Shown: in pieces, positions 11,050 through 22,330 of the stretch
Position numbering within the stretch: position 1 is the stretch's first letter
Layout of the letters: each line of letters begins with the position of its first letter
Assembly (NCBI RefSeq): GCF_033115175.1
Contig: NC_084831.1
Span: forward strand, 7,846,540-7,910,539
Origin: Lepus europaeus
Taxonomy: Eukaryota > Chordata > Mammalia > Lagomorpha > Leporidae
DNA: 64,000 nucleotides
Reading direction: 5' to 3'
Program-made: the position numbers and the translations under genes
The notes under the pieces: generated by a model
The model's input: only the letters and a program-made list of their open reading frames with translations
The model's database searches: none
Told to the model about the DNA's origin: nothing

Positions 11050-11352
11050 GGCGGGCGGGGCACGGCAGGTGAGCGATGCCCAAGTCCCACATCAGAGTGC
11101 TGGGTTCAAGTCCTGCCTCCACGTCCAATCCAGCTTCCTGCTAATGCACACCTGGGAGGCAGCAGGCGACGGCTCACGTCACCCACGTCACCCACGTCAC
11201 CCACGTCACCCACGTCAGAGACAGATGGAGCTCTGGCCCCGGGCCTCCGCCTGACCCAGCCCTGGCTGTTGCAGGCATTTGGGAATGAATCAGTAGATAA
11301 GATTCTCTCTCTCTCTTTGTCTTTCAAATACATAAAAATAAAGAAATAAACA
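11050..11352 (+). mobile_element. Old CSINE
   Basis: Older CSINE body (CTAATGCACACCTGGGAGGC, TGTTGCAGGCATTTGGGAATG) with tail CTTTCAAATACATAAAAATAA. The 9-base tandem array described next lies inside it. Confidence 0.75.
11175..11217. repeat. 9-base tandem array with five ACGTCA motifs
   Basis: Units of CACGTCACC place ACGTCA at 11176, 11185, 11194, 11203 and 11212. ACGTCA (TGACGT on the other strand) is a CREB/ATF half-site. The array grew out of the CCCACGTGGG-type segment of the host CSINE. Confidence 0.85.
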
Positions 11353-11374
11353 TTGACGTAAAGAGGACTGAGGG

Positions 11375-11665
11375 AAGTGGCAGCTGGCCTGGTGGTTACG
11401 CCGCTTCTGTCCCGTGTCAGAGCCGGAGCTCCATGCCCGCCTCCTCTCCCAACTCCACCTTCCTGCTAACGCAGACCCCAGGGGGCAGCGACGATGGCTC
11501 AGGTGCCTGGGTTCCTGCCACCCACATGGGAGACCTGGGCTGGGTTCCAGCTGCCAGCTGTGGCCCCAGGCAGAGCCCATGCAGGCATTTGGGGAGTGAA
11601 CCAACAGATGAGCACTCTCTCTCTCTGTCTAACTCTTTCTGCCTCTCAAACAAATAAATAAAAAT
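11375..11665 (+). mobile_element. Old CSINE
   Basis: TGGCAGCTGGCCTGGTGG head, body with CACCCACATGGGAGACCTGG and tail CTCTCAAACAAATAAATAAA. Confidence 0.78.
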
Positions 11666-11667
11666 TG

Positions 11668-12030
11668 GGCCTGGCATTGTGGCGCAGCGAGTTAAGCCAC
11701 CACCCCGCAGTGCTGGCATCCCATATGGAGGCTGGGTCAAGTCCCGGCTGCTCCCCTTCCCATCCTGTCCTCTGCGATTGCGCCTGGGAAAGCAGCAGCA
11801 GATGGCCCAAGCGTTTGGGCCCCTGCACCCACATGGGAGACCTGGACAGAGTTCCAGGCTCCTGGCTTCAGCCTGGCCCAGCCCTGGCCGCTGCAGCCAT
11901 TTAGGGAATAAACCGGAGGATGGAAGATCTCGCTCTCTCTCTCTGTCCCTCCCTCTATCTCTGTAACTGCCTTCCAAATAAATCAGTAAAATATTTTTAA
12001 AATAATAATTAATAAATCTTAAAAATAATA
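11668..12030 (+). mobile_element. CSINE
   Basis: Head GGGCCTGGCATTGTGGCGC, full body and a long AT-rich tail (AATAAATCAGTAAAATATTTT onward to about 12030). Confidence 0.88.
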
Positions 12031-12745
12031 ATAAAGAACTATTTGCCAAAGGAATGCTGGGTGCAACAGAAGGCACCACATGCCCGGTGAAGTGCGGAGA
12101 CCACAACAGCGCCGGGACTGGGGCCTCCGCGCCCTGCTCTGTGCTCGGAGCCTGGCAGAAAGGGATCACCCAGTCAATAAAGCTCTCCTTAACCTGGAGT
12201 GAGACCTCAATCAGCAGCCAGGGCCTCCCCCACCGTTAACCTGGGAGGGGCGTGGGAGGGGAGGGGCTGTGGCTGAGCCCCCGAGTTCTTCCAGCAGGAA
12301 ACAGCACCTTCCAGCAGGAGGGCATCCTGTGTGCTCCCACTCTCTGGACCAGCGGCAAAGCCCAGAGAACGTCAGGCCCAGCGGACAGGTGCAGGGTGGG
12401 GCTGCCACCTGCTAACAGCTGGCTCCCCGAGGATGGCAGCATCTGCCAATTTCCCACCATGGCCAATGGCAAACACCCACCTGCCACCGCTGGGGGCTGA
12501 GCTGGAAAGGACCCCCCCCCCCCGCCCCCTCCTCTCCCACCCCCCTCCAGGAGCTAAACTGCCACGCCCTTCCCTGCTCCAGGCTCCTTGTGCATAACGG
12601 GGCGGGGCCTGGGGGATTAAATGACATCCCAGGAGCAACCAAGGGGAAGGGCCTGGGGGTCGGGGTCTCCTGCTCCCACCACAGAAAGCCAGAGGCCTGG
12701 GACAGAGCTGGAAAAAGGCACAGGTGCATCTAGGGACTGGGTTTC
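12031..12745. other. Unassigned intergenic stretch
   Basis: No recognised gene or repeat; C run at about 12511-12521. Confidence 0.4.
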
Positions 12746-13026
12746 TTCTTTGAATTTATTATTTGGGAGACAGAGAAAGCTTCCATCACTGGGTCACTCC
12801 CCAGATGCCTGCAGTGACCGCAGCTTGGCGGGGCTGAAGCTGGGAGCTGGGAGCCCCACCCCGGTCTCCCACAGGGGTGGCAGGGACCCCAGTTCTTAAG
12901 CTGTCACCTGCTGCCTCCCGGGGTGCGCACCTGCAGGAAGCCGGGCTGGGATTTAAGCCCAGGCACTCTGGTAAGGGGATGTAGGCACCCAAGGCAGACT
13001 CAACCTCCAGGCTAAACACCAGGCTC
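12746..13026 (-). mobile_element. Old CSINE, reverse orientation
   Basis: TTTATTATTTGGGAGACAGAG, CACTGGGTCACTCCCCAGATG and GGGATTTAAGCCCAGGCACTC mark a diverged reversed copy ending near CTAAACACCAGGCTC. Confidence 0.75.
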
Positions 13027-13439
13027 TCTTATCTAAGCACCTGCGCAGAGCTGGGCTGAGCTGGGGTAGGTGTGGGAGGGCAGGCAGGACAGAGAACGTA
13101 GGAGTCAGCGCCAGCCTCCAGCCAGCACTCTGGGTGGTGGCAGAGGGCGGAAAGGGGACAGGCATGGAGCTGGGGTGTGTGCCCACTCCCCTCCCCACCC
13201 CCGCCGTGTGCCCATCCGCCAGTGCATCGCACAGCAGGGAAGAGCAGATGCTCCATGGATGTCCGCGAAACGAACAAATGGTTCAGAATGCCTCCCCCCG
13301 GATCTCGGCGTGCCCAGCACACGTCCCTGACAGGCAGCCCGGAAGGTGGGCCAGGCTCTGGGATGGATGACCAGGCTGGCCGCCTCCAGGGACCCCGGGC
13401 CCGCGCCTTGGGGCCTGCGGCGCCGATCGAGGGCGAGTT
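13027..13439. other. Unassigned intergenic stretch
   Basis: No recognised gene or repeat. Confidence 0.4.
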
Positions 13440-13570
13440 AGAGACAGCCCTGTGATTCATGGCAGCAAACACCTGGGAAATAAATACCACCATGCCCTCG
13501 CCCTTCCCACCTCAGCCTGTAATATCCTCTCCGCGGGAAGAGGCCTTATTACTCAGCACCGGTGCTGACA
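13440..13570. other. Weak candidate conserved noncoding element
   Basis: A repeat-free, mixed-composition block with TGATTCATGG, AAATAAATACCACC and CCTTATTACTCAGC. It resembles enhancer-type unique sequence but carries no decisive motif. Confidence 0.25.
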
Positions 13571-13962
13571 GCTAACGAGTAAATCAGTGGCCTGGAGATG
13601 GCTCCCGGGGGAAATCGGATGCGGCTCCTGGTGATGGCCGCACCGCAGGGGCTGTGTGGGAGCAGAAGGGGTCATGTGGGGCAGGAGTCGGGGCAGGGGG
13701 TGGGTGGAGAGAAACTCACTGGCTCTTGATTGGGGTGACCCCACCTCGTGTGCTCACTGTGGACAGGAACGCCCCTACCGCCACCCCAGGGCTGTCAACC
13801 CCCTTCCTGGGACAGCAGCAGCTCCCAGGGGACACCCACGGGCAGACAATTGAAAGGAAGCCTCAGAGGGCCTTCCAGGCTCCAGCTCCTTCCAGAGCCT
13901 GCCTGGGAAGTTCCAAATCCACGTTCCTGGGCTAAAGTGGCTGGGAACCAAACTCCATGCAT
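13571..13962. other. Unassigned intergenic stretch
   Basis: No recognised gene or repeat. Confidence 0.4.
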
Positions 13963-13976
13963 AAAAACGGTAAGAG

Positions 13977-14322
13977 GGCCAGCGCCGCGGCTCACTAGGC
14001 TAATCCTCTACCTTGCGGCGCCGGCACACCGGGTTCTAGTCCCGGTCGGGGCACCGATCCTGTCCTGGTTGCCCCTCTTCCAGGCCAGCTCTCTGCTGTG
14101 GCCAGGGAGTGCAGTGGAGGATGGCCCAAGTTCTTGGGCCCTGCACCCCATGGGAGACCAGGAGAAGCACCTGGCTCCTGCCATCGGATCAGCGCAGTGC
14201 ACCAGCCGCAGCACGCCTACCGCGGTGGCCATCGGAGGGTGAATCAACGGCAAAAAGGAAGACCTTTCTCTCTGTCTCTCTCTCTCTCTCTCACTGTCCA
14301 CTCTGCCTGTCAAAAAAAAAAA
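13977..14322 (+). mobile_element. Young-type CSINE with target-site duplication
   Basis: Head GGCCAGCGCCGCGGCTCAC of the younger subfamily, full body and poly-A tail after CTGCCTGTC. AAAAACGGTAAGAG is repeated perfectly at 13963-13976 and 14323-14336. Confidence 0.95.
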
Positions 14323-14354
14323 AAAAACGGTAAGAGATCATCTGCTTTCCCCAT

Positions 14355-14440
14355 GTTAATACCTAATTCTTTACTGTGTGCCTGGAACATAATAGCTCCT
14401 CAATAAATACTGGTGGAGGGAACGGATGGACAGCTAAAGC
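14355..14440 (+). mobile_element. L2/MIR 3'-end fragment
   Basis: GTGCCTGGAACATAATAGC followed by TCCTCAATAAATACTGG is the common 3' end of L2 and MIR. Confidence 0.55.
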
Positions 14441-15688
14441 CTGAACAAATGGCTGCAGGAGGAACAGGCACAGGGGTGCATTTTTCTTCCATTTCTCCGC
14501 CTCGTTACGTCCCTAATCCTTCCAAGGACGCGTCGCCACTTGCCATCACCGCAGTGATATAACTCACTGGGTCACGCTCACTTCCAGTTTCTCGTTCCAA
14601 GGCTGTTCGGCTTCTCTCCCTGTCCGCCTCCTGTCACGATGGCTCTACCTGCAAGTCCTGTTCCCTGCTCCAGGGGTGGCCATCACCAGCAAGCTGACCC
14701 CGGTGTCCAGCGGCCATCAGCACAGCAACCCCCCACCCCGTGGGAGAGCCCTCCTGGGGAGAATTCCTGATGTGGGGCTGGCCAAGGAGCTCTTCCAACT
14801 GCACACTGCATGGGGCTCTCCCGTTGCATCCACTGAACCTCCCGGGGAGTGAAGTTCTGAGCACCTGTGTCCACAGGGCGTGGCAGAGAACAGCAGCCAT
14901 GAACTTGGTCAGAGTTAAAGGCCCAGTTCTCAGGGCTCCCCTGGTCGGCAGGATACAGCCGCACCACACCTGCTGACTGCCACTCCAGCCAGTCTTTCTC
15001 CTAATTGTATCCGAATTATGCAAATCAATATCAATGTCGATACACCATTTCCTCTAACAAGTCAAGAACACACAAGAAGCAAAGACCTGGGGAGATGGAA
15101 ACCTACCTAATTAGGAGTGAGTTTCTCTGTTTTACTCTTGGCCAAGGAAACAAAAGGCTGCATGACAGCCGGAGTAGATCGGTGGACAGAGCAGGGCAGA
15201 AGGTGAACAGGTGGGGAAGATGGAGACGGGGTGGGCTGCAGCGCACGATGGGGTGGCAGCAGGTGGAAGTGTGGTCTCGGAGGCTGAGCCCAGGAACACA
15301 GAGCCAACAGTCTCCTACACCCAGCCTTGGGCTAAGCAGGCAATGAGCGAGTGAGTGAGTGAAGGAATGAATGGGGGGATGCCATGGCTAAGCCTCCACG
15401 GGACCTCGGCTGCAAGCCAGGACCTCCACGCTCATTTCATCCTCAGCTCTCCCGGTTAGGCACTGGCCTGACCTCATCTCAGAGATACAGACAGTGAGTT
15501 CTGAGGGGTGCAGGGTCCTGCCCAAGGCCATGTGGCTGTGAGCAGTGAGGCTGGGGCACCAGCCCTCGCTGGCCAACTGCACCCCACCACCTCACTGAGT
15601 GCAACTGGGAGATCACAGGCAGTGCGGGGAATAGGCAGAGTAGCTTATGGAAAGAAGCCCCAGGGGACCTTGGGCAGGGGACCTCACT
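14441..15688. other. Intergenic stretch with octamer motif and MIR scrap
   Basis: A perfect POU octamer ATGCAAAT lies at 15018-15025 in a small AT-rich block (15000-15060). A reversed MIR fragment (CAAGGCCATGTGGCTGTG) lies at about 15470-15560. Nothing else is recognised. Confidence 0.4.
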
Positions 15689-15990
15689 GTTTTTATGATT
15701 TATTTATTATTTATTTGAAAGACAGAGTTACAGAGAGAGAAGGAGAAACAGAGAGAGGTCTTCCATCTTCTGGTTCACTCACTCCCCCAAATGGCTACAA
15801 TAGCCGGGGCTGGGCCAGGCTGAAGCCAGGAGCCAGGAGCTTCTTCTGGGTCTTCTATATGGATGTAGTGGCCCAAGCACTTGGGCCATCTTCTGCTGCT
15901 TTCCCAAGCACGTTAGCCAGTAACTGGATTGGAAGTGGAGCAGCCAGGACACCAACTGGTGCCCATATAGGATGCCAGCATCGTCTATCA
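15689..15990 (-). mobile_element. CSINE, reverse orientation, head clipped
   Basis: Reversed tail TTTATTTATTATTTATTTGA, GA-rich tract and reversed body to CCCATATAGGATGCCAGC; the head promoter part is missing. Confidence 0.88.
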
Positions 15991-16179
15991 CACAGGAAGC
16001 GGCACCAGGACCAAGCCCCAGGAGCAGGAAGCTCACCTCGGGGGCTGAGGTGCCGCCCTCTGGAGTTTGTGCCTGGTCACTTTGTCGCAGCATCTCTTCC
16101 CCAGGTAGGGACCACTGAACCCTAGTGTGTTCAGTGAATAAACATTCTGTGAGCGGAGGGCCTGAGTGAGACACACAGC

Positions 16180-16345
16180 CTAGGCGTTAAGAGCCTGGCC
16201 TCTGAGCACAGGCTGCTCACTGGTAGCCGTGTGGCTTATAACAAGTTACTCCCCATGCCTCAGTTTTTCCAGCTCTAACATGGGACTAATCGTGACGCCT
16301 GATCCATAACAGGTGCCCGGTAAATGTTAACTATTGTGATTGCTC
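16180..16345 (+). mobile_element. MIR, well preserved
   Basis: The MIR order is intact: TTAAGAGCCTGGCCTCTGAG, then TAACAAGTTACTCC, CCTCAGTTTTTCC and the 3' end GGTGCCCGGTAAATGTTAAC. Confidence 0.75.
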
Positions 16346-16770
16346 AGGGCAGGGCACAGGGTCTCAAGAAGAACAAGGCACCATCCCTGCCCTTGAACAG
16401 CTCACAGTCTACACAGCGTGGGGCATACAGAGCACAGTGATGCTGAGTCAGACAGGGAGGTGTGCAAGGGGCCACAGGAGAGCAAGAAGCCTGGGTCAGT
16501 GCTCTGTGGAGGCATGGGGGCACTCAGGGAAGGCTTCCTGGAGGTGGTGACGCAAGGGCTGAGCCCTGAGAGATAAGTGGTGCTTACCAGGCAGACAAGA
16601 AGAGCAATGCGATGTGTGCAAAGGGCTTTCCCAGCCTGTGTAAAGGACTGGGGACCCTCAGGATGTCTGCAGCTGGGAGAGGCTGGGAAGGGAGTCAGGG
16701 CCTCGCCTGCCCGAGGCCTCGAATGACAAGCTAAGAGGTTAGGATTTCACCCTCTCAGTGCAAGGGAGAC
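16346..16770. mobile_element. Ancient mammalian-wide repeat, family not assigned
   Basis: Phrases such as CATCCCTGCCCTTGAACAGC, AGGGAAGGCTTCCTGGAGG and GGATTTCACCCTCTCAGTG belong to an old interspersed repeat common in mammals. I cannot name the family from memory with confidence. Confidence 0.45.
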
Positions 16771-16929
16771 CCTGAAGATGGACCAAATGACCTTGGGAAA
16801 GGTTGCCCTGCTGCTGGGCCAAGGATGGAGCAGAGGTGAGGAGAGGCCAAGGCAGCAGGCTGAGCCCCAGAGCCCACTCTGCAAGCTCCCAGGCTGCAAG
16901 AAGTCTCCCTCTGTGGAGCTGCAGTGGGA

Positions 16930-17165
16930 GCCGGAGCTCAATGGGACCAGAGAAGTTTTAATCGCTCCAAGACGGCGCAGGCCGAGGTCCATTTGCTGCT
17001 TCTCCTGGTCTGTTTTGCAACTGCGAAATGAGCCCCAGTCTTCGAGGCAGCCATAATAACCACCCGATTCTGACATTTAAATTACAGATGGCATTTTCAA
17101 TTAAACAGGCACTCTCAGCAGGTTTAATTTAGCTATCAGTTCTGGTCTGTTCTTTAACTGCTAAA
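16930..17165. other. Candidate conserved noncoding element
   Basis: A repeat-free block with CAGATGG (E-box), TTTAAATTACAG, TTCAATTAAACAGG and GGTTTAATTTAGC. The clustered homeodomain-like and E-box motifs in an AT-rich island suggest an enhancer. Confidence 0.33.
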
Positions 17166-17602
17166 AAAAAAAAAAGCCAGCAGTGATTCCAGGCCTCCCT
17201 CCTGGAGTCTGGTGGAGGAAGAGGGTCTTGGGGACTTGGACTCGGGACATCGGCTCTCACCCGCTGACTCTGCAGGGCTCTCACGCAGCCTCCTGCACCT
17301 CCCACTGAGTCCCGAGCCCGCCCCCCCCCCCCACACACACCCAGAGGCGCTCTGGGAGCCACACGCTCCTGCCGCACAAGCCAGCAGCTCTGGGGTCAGG
17401 GTCGCTGGAAAGCTTGGAGGCTGTGCCTCTCCCTTTGGTTAGAGCCACACAAGAGGCAGCTGCCAAGCCAGGAAAACTAGACCAGTCGTGCTCCGGCACT
17501 CAGGAGCTGTGGGACCCGGGGCAACCTCAGACCTCATGGCTGTTGGATGAGAATAAGCTGAGGTGAAACTGTCTGGCGGGTAGAAGTCTGGTCATCCTTG
17601 TG
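17166..17602. other. Unassigned intergenic stretch
   Basis: No recognised gene or repeat; C run at 17322-17331. Confidence 0.4.
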
Positions 17603-17827
17603 CCTCTCTCTGTCTCCTTCCCTGGGATCAAGGACAGGGGCTGGCCACACAAGTCCCAGTCCACTCAGAGACCCGGCCCTCTCTCTGTCTCCTTCCCTGG
17701 GATCAGGGACAGGGGCTGGCCACACAAGTCCCAGTCCACTCAGAGACCCGGCCCTCTCTCTGTCTCCTTCCCTGGGATCAGGGACAGGGACCGGCCACAT
17801 ACGTCGCAGTCCACTCAGAGACTCAAG
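17603..17827. repeat. 75-base minisatellite, three copies
   Basis: Units start at 17603, 17678 and 17753 with CCTCTCTCTGTCTCC and include GGGACAGGGGCTGGCCACAC. The first two differ by very few bases and the third is slightly more diverged. The period is a multiple of three, so open frames pass through without implying a gene. Confidence 0.95.
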
Positions 17828-17858
17828 GGCTTGAGTCGCAGGTCTCCCAGCTGTCCGC

Positions 17859-18110
17859 AGGGAGCTGTCCGCGGTGCTGACCCGCACCTACCTGGGAGAC
17901 AGGGAGCTGTCCGCGGTGCTGACCCGCACCTGCCTGGGAGACAGGGAGCTGTCCGCGGTGCTGACCCGCACCTGCCTGGGAGACAGGGAGCTGTCCGCGG
18001 TGCTGACCCGCACCTGCCTGGGAGACAGGGAGCTGTCCGCGGTGCTGACCCGCACCTACCTGGGAGACAGGGAGCTGTCCGCGGTGCTAACCTGCACCTG
18101 CCTGTTTCCT
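17859..18110. repeat. 42-base minisatellite, six copies
   Basis: Units begin AGGGAGCTGTCCGCGGTGCT at 17859, 17901, 17943, 17985, 18027 and 18069. Copies 2-4 are identical, copies 1 and 5 share one A-for-G change, and copy 6 is degenerate at its end. Homogeneity implies recent expansion or conversion. Confidence 0.97.
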
Positions 18111-18364
18111 GCTCCCAGCCAATTCCCTGCCTCCCTCCAGCCTGATCAGCTTGCTCTGAAAATCTCACCCCAAAGCCTACATTGTCCCCTAAGGGTCACC
18201 CTATCCCTGTCCCAGTGACTGAAACCCAGTGGGGACATAGGCACCCAAGGGAGAAGTACAACCGGCCCTGACTCCCAGGCCACATAACTCCAGAAACCCC
18301 CACTTCACCAGGGCAACCCTGAACCTGCTAGGCTCTGGCAGCTTTGGCCTGAGGGTTTTTTCCT
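18111..18364. other. Unassigned intergenic stretch
   Basis: No recognised gene or repeat. Confidence 0.4.
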
Positions 18365-18637
18365 GAATTTTTTGAGAGGCAGTCAGACAGAGAGAACTCC
18401 CACCTACTGGTTCACTCCCCAAATTCCCAAGCAAGGCCAGACTGGGCCAGGTCAAAGCCAGGGAACTCAGTCCAGGTCTCCCACCTGGGGAGCAGGGACC
18501 TTATCATTTGAACCTCCTAGAGTCTGCATTAGGAGGAAGCTGGAGTCAAGAGCTGGACCCCGCAGAATCTAACCCAGCCCAGGTGCCCTGACTCAGGATG
18601 TGGGTGACTTACCCAGTGTCTTCACCAAGAGTCCAAG
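18365..18637 (-). mobile_element. Old CSINE, reverse orientation
   Basis: Diverged reversed copy recognised by CTACTGGTTCACTCCCCAAA, CCAGGTCTCCCACC and a terminal AAGGCTGGCCCC. Confidence 0.72.
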
Positions 18638-19274
18638 GCTGGCCCCTTGTTTAAAAAAAAATGCAGAAGCAAAAAGACAGCCAGACAGCACTCCCTGAGG
18701 TCCTTGCTGTAGCAGGTGGATCACTGCTCTCCTTTGGGGTTCAGGCTCAGGTAAGGATTAATTGGGCTGTCTGCTCTGGCCACAGTGTGGGCATGGTTCC
18801 AGTGTCGCAGGGGAAGCTGGCTTTGGGGAGATCTCACCTGTCCCCTTAGCCCCAGATGAACTTCTGCTCAGGTGAATTTGAGCTGAGGGGAGGAACAAAT
18901 AGGTGTTATTACCACCTGTGGGGGTGGCAACCCACATCCTAGTCCAGCTACCAATGCCACGAGAGAACCAGCACTCCACCCCCTGCCCTACGTGTGAGGT
19001 CAGGTAGGCAGTTCTATCAACCTGGGTGGACATCCTCCAAATGCATTAGCAGTTGGGGTGGGGCGGGAGCTGACACTGCAGACACATCTGCTTCTAACAG
19101 ATGTCGGCCAGCAAGTCCCCACGTGCAGGCCCTGCGGGGACTGTCACTCACTCACACACACTCCCAACACCTCCAAAGCAGATCAATACCAAACTCATTA
19201 GTAAGCACCCGAGGTGTGCTGAAGTTTTAAACAGAATCAACTTAACCCTGAGAAGTAAGCATTACAGGTCCACT
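18638..19274. other. Unassigned intergenic stretch
   Basis: No recognised gene or repeat. Confidence 0.4.
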
Positions 19275-19575
19275 GGGGCCGGCAGTGTGGCATATGAACG
19301 CCAGGTCCAGTCCGGGATGCTCCTCTTCCAATCCAGCTCCCTGCTAATGTGCCTGGGAGAGCAGCGTAAGATGGCCCTTACCTTGGGCCTTATCCTTGGG
19401 CCCCTGTACCCACATGGGAGACCAGGATGAAGCTCCTGGCTCCTGGCTTTGGCCTGGCCCAGTCCCAGGTGTTGTGACTTAGGGAGTGACCCAGTGGGCA
19501 GAAGAGTGATCTCTCTCTCCCCCTCTCTTTCTCTAACTCTGCCTCTCAAATACATAAATAAATCTTGAAAAAGAA
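19275..19575 (+). mobile_element. CSINE with shortened head
   Basis: GGGGCCGGCAGTGTGGCAT head with a deletion in the promoter part, a body containing a local duplication (CCTTGGGCC/TCCTTGGGCC) and tail CTCTCAAATACATAAATAAA. Confidence 0.85.
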
Positions 19576-21707
19576 AGAACATTACAACAGCTCACCCAAG
19601 TCTACACAGCGCCAGAAATCAGAATTGACCCCAGGACCCACCTGCAGTTTTTCCACCCCTCACTTGCCTGGCTGCCCCAGACTACATTGGGCGGGGGGAT
19701 CCTGGCAGAGAAGGCTTAGGGGACCCTGGGGGGCTTCCTGGAGGCAGAGTGCTGCTGTACTCCTCCTGCCTAGCCTCTACCTGCCCCGGCTGCCCCCACC
19801 CACCAATCTGCAGATGCCCTGGGTAAGGAGTGCACTCTCCCACAGGAGCCTCCTCCTCTTCCTCCCTGGAAATGATTGGTGTGGGAAGGGGGCTGGGAAG
19901 CACTGGGGGGGGGGGGCTGGAAGAAGGAGCCTGCAGGGACCTCTAGACCCTTAGAGGAGGACGCAGGTGAGAGCAGCCTTGGAAGTTTGCATCCTCAAAG
20001 AGGGGTCAGAGACATCCAGGACAGGCAGGAAAGGGTCACCCCCAGCCCTGGCCACCTCCTCCTCTTCCTTCCAACCCTGCCTCCTCCTCCTCTTCTGATA
20101 GCCCCTCCCCCTCCCTGACTTGTCCTAGCCCAGGCAAGTTGCACACAATCCCCCTTTTGGAGGTCAAATCAGAGTTCTTCCTGGGTCCCTTTCCCAAGGG
20201 CCCTGGCACGGGGACAAGGTATGGCCAAGGGCATGGTCCCCATTGTCCCCCAAGTCCTGTGGGCTAAGGAGGGAGCCTGGGCACCCCCTTCCCTGCCCTC
20301 TGCAGGGCCTCTGCCCCTCCTCCGTGCAGTGGCCTCAGTATTTTAGGGGGGCTCTGACAAAACCTGACGTTCATTTTGTGCCCGGCTATGCCAGAGGCTG
20401 CACTTACGCGTTTACACACCGCGTTTGATGCTCTCATGACCGCTGAGCCTTGCCCAGAGCTCACAGCCAGGAACCCAGGCAGCCACACTGCGTCCAGGCC
20501 TGCACCGGGGACATCGATGCTCTGCCCCCACCTTGGAACCCCAACTCCTCATCCCTCTGGCTCCAAAGAGCCCACGCTCCTGGCAGGCAGGGGCCAGGCA
20601 GTCAGAGCCCTGGACCTGAGGGCCCCCTAGAGGTGCTATTTCTGCCAGCTCTGCCCACAGACTACTTCACGCCTTGGATCCAGAACCTTCCCCATGCCTG
20701 TAGCCCCCTACCCTGGCTCTGGTTCCCATCCCAGCCCTTCTCCCACCCAGGGGAAACACCTCCCCCACAGCAACCTTATCCCAGAGCACAGGCGCCAAGG
20801 GCTGAGTCTCCCTCCCACACATGGCCATGGTCTCCTCATCTATACCTGCAAGGCACAGGGCAGGGGTGCGTTCATGAGCGCCCCAAGACACAAGCTGCCA
20901 GTGCTCCCCCTTCTCCCTCCTCCTCTGCCCCCTTCTCCCTCCTCCTCCTCTGCCTTCCTTGGTCCCTGGGAGCACAAGCAGAGGAGGGGAGGATCAGCGT
21001 CTCTCTGGATAGGTCTGAGGGGCAGGGTTTATATTGGAAAGAAGTGAAACAGACACCAGTGACTCCCCAGTGCAGGCAGAAGGTGCTGTAACTCGGTGAG
21101 ATCATCCCGGCCATCGGGAATGTTCCCTGCTAAGGTGGGGGCAGGGGAGGTGGTAAGGAGGGAGGTGGGGATGCAGGAGGCACAGCGCACCTGCCTGGGA
21201 GCCAGCGAGCCCCCGGATCCCCCTCCCAGGCCCCGGCTCCTCTCTCCCTGGCAAGACCTCCGGTCTCTGCAGAACCTGAGCCTGCAGCTCTCTTGGCCCC
21301 AGCTCATTAGCCCTGAAAAACCCGCTCAAGTCCGGGGGGAAGGCTTCGCAGCTACAGCAGCTCTGTCTCGGGCTCGTTTCTCCCCCCTCTTGCCCGCGTC
21401 ATTGCTGATATTGCAACTTCTGCAGCTCCCGGCATCCGAGGACAGGCACACCTGTCCCCAGGGAAAGCCCAGGCCCGGCATCTGGCCTGGGGAGGGACTC
21501 AGGGAGCAGATGGGGGGAGACCCTGAGGGAGGCTGATGGGGGCTCCGGCCCTGACCAGAAGGGGCTGCCCCTGCCTGCCTCCATGGAAAGTGGAGCTGTG
21601 CTAAGCAGGTGCTGTGCCAGGCACCAGGTGACATCATTCACCCGTGCTGGGGACAGTGGGAGGTGGGCTCCAAGCTAGGTGTCACATTTCTTAAAATGAC
21701 TTATTGG
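19576..21707. other. Repeat-poor intergenic stretch
   Basis: More than 2 kb without a young SINE. It contains CT-rich tracts (20055-20115, 20900-20960) and a repeat-free block at about 21340-21430 that could be regulatory. No coding gene is supported. Confidence 0.4.
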
Positions 21708-22008
21708 TCGGCGCTGTGGAGTAGTGGGTTAAAGCCACTGCCTGTGGTGCCAGCATCCCGTATGGGCACTGATTCGAATCCCAGTTGCTCTAACTCTGAT
21801 CCAGCTCTCTGCTATGGCCTGGGAAGGCAGTGGAAGATGGCCCAAGTCCTTGGACCCCTGCACCCGTGTGGAAGACCCAGAAGAAGCTCCTGCCCCTTGG
21901 CTTTGGCTCGGCCCAGCTCCGGCCATTGTGGCCATTTGGGGGAGTGAATCAGCATATAGAAGATTCTCTCTCTCTCTTTCTCTCTGTCTTTCAAATAAAT
22001 CTTTAAAG
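21708..22008 (+). mobile_element. CSINE
   Basis: GGTCGGCGCTGTGGAGTAGTGG head, full body and tail CTTTCAAATAAATCTTTAAA. Confidence 0.9.
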
Positions 22009-22022
22009 AAAACAATTTATTT

Positions 22023-22191
22023 TGGGGACCAGCATTATGGCATAGCCGGTGAAGCCACCACCTGTGACACCAACATCCCACATGGGTGCCCGTTGGTATC
22101 CTGGTTATAACCACTTCTGATCCAGCTCCCTGCTAACAGCCTGGAGAAGCAGCAAAGGATGACCCAGTCCTTGGGCCCCTGCACCCATGTT
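22023..22191 (+). mobile_element. CSINE, 5' half only
   Basis: GGGGACCAGCATTATGGCAT head to GGGCCCCTGCACCCATG, then an abrupt switch into a reversed CSINE. Confidence 0.82.
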
Positions 22192-22330
22192 CTTTAGAGA
22201 AAGATCTTCCATCCAGTGGTTCACTCTCCAGATGGCTGCAGTGGCCAGGGCTGAGCCAGGCCAAAGCCAGGAGCCTGGAACTCCATCCGGGTCCCCAGCT
22301 TAACCTGCTGCCCTACAACACCAGTCCCCA
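22192..22330 (-). mobile_element. CSINE, internally deleted, reverse orientation
   Basis: AGATCTTCCATCCAGTGGTTCA through TCCATCCGGGTCCC, then a jump to the reversed head (CCTACAACACCAGTCCCC). It forms a composite with the preceding half element. Confidence 0.8.

Noticed and set aside
17859-18110. CRISPR-like regular repeats
   Set aside because: Units are contiguous with no unique spacers, in a vertebrate locus; it is a minisatellite.
17600-18145. 181-residue repetitive open frame (GAVRGADPHLPGR repeats)
   Set aside because: It is the 75- and 42-base minisatellites read through; periods divisible by three keep frames open on both strands, and there is no splice or homology support.
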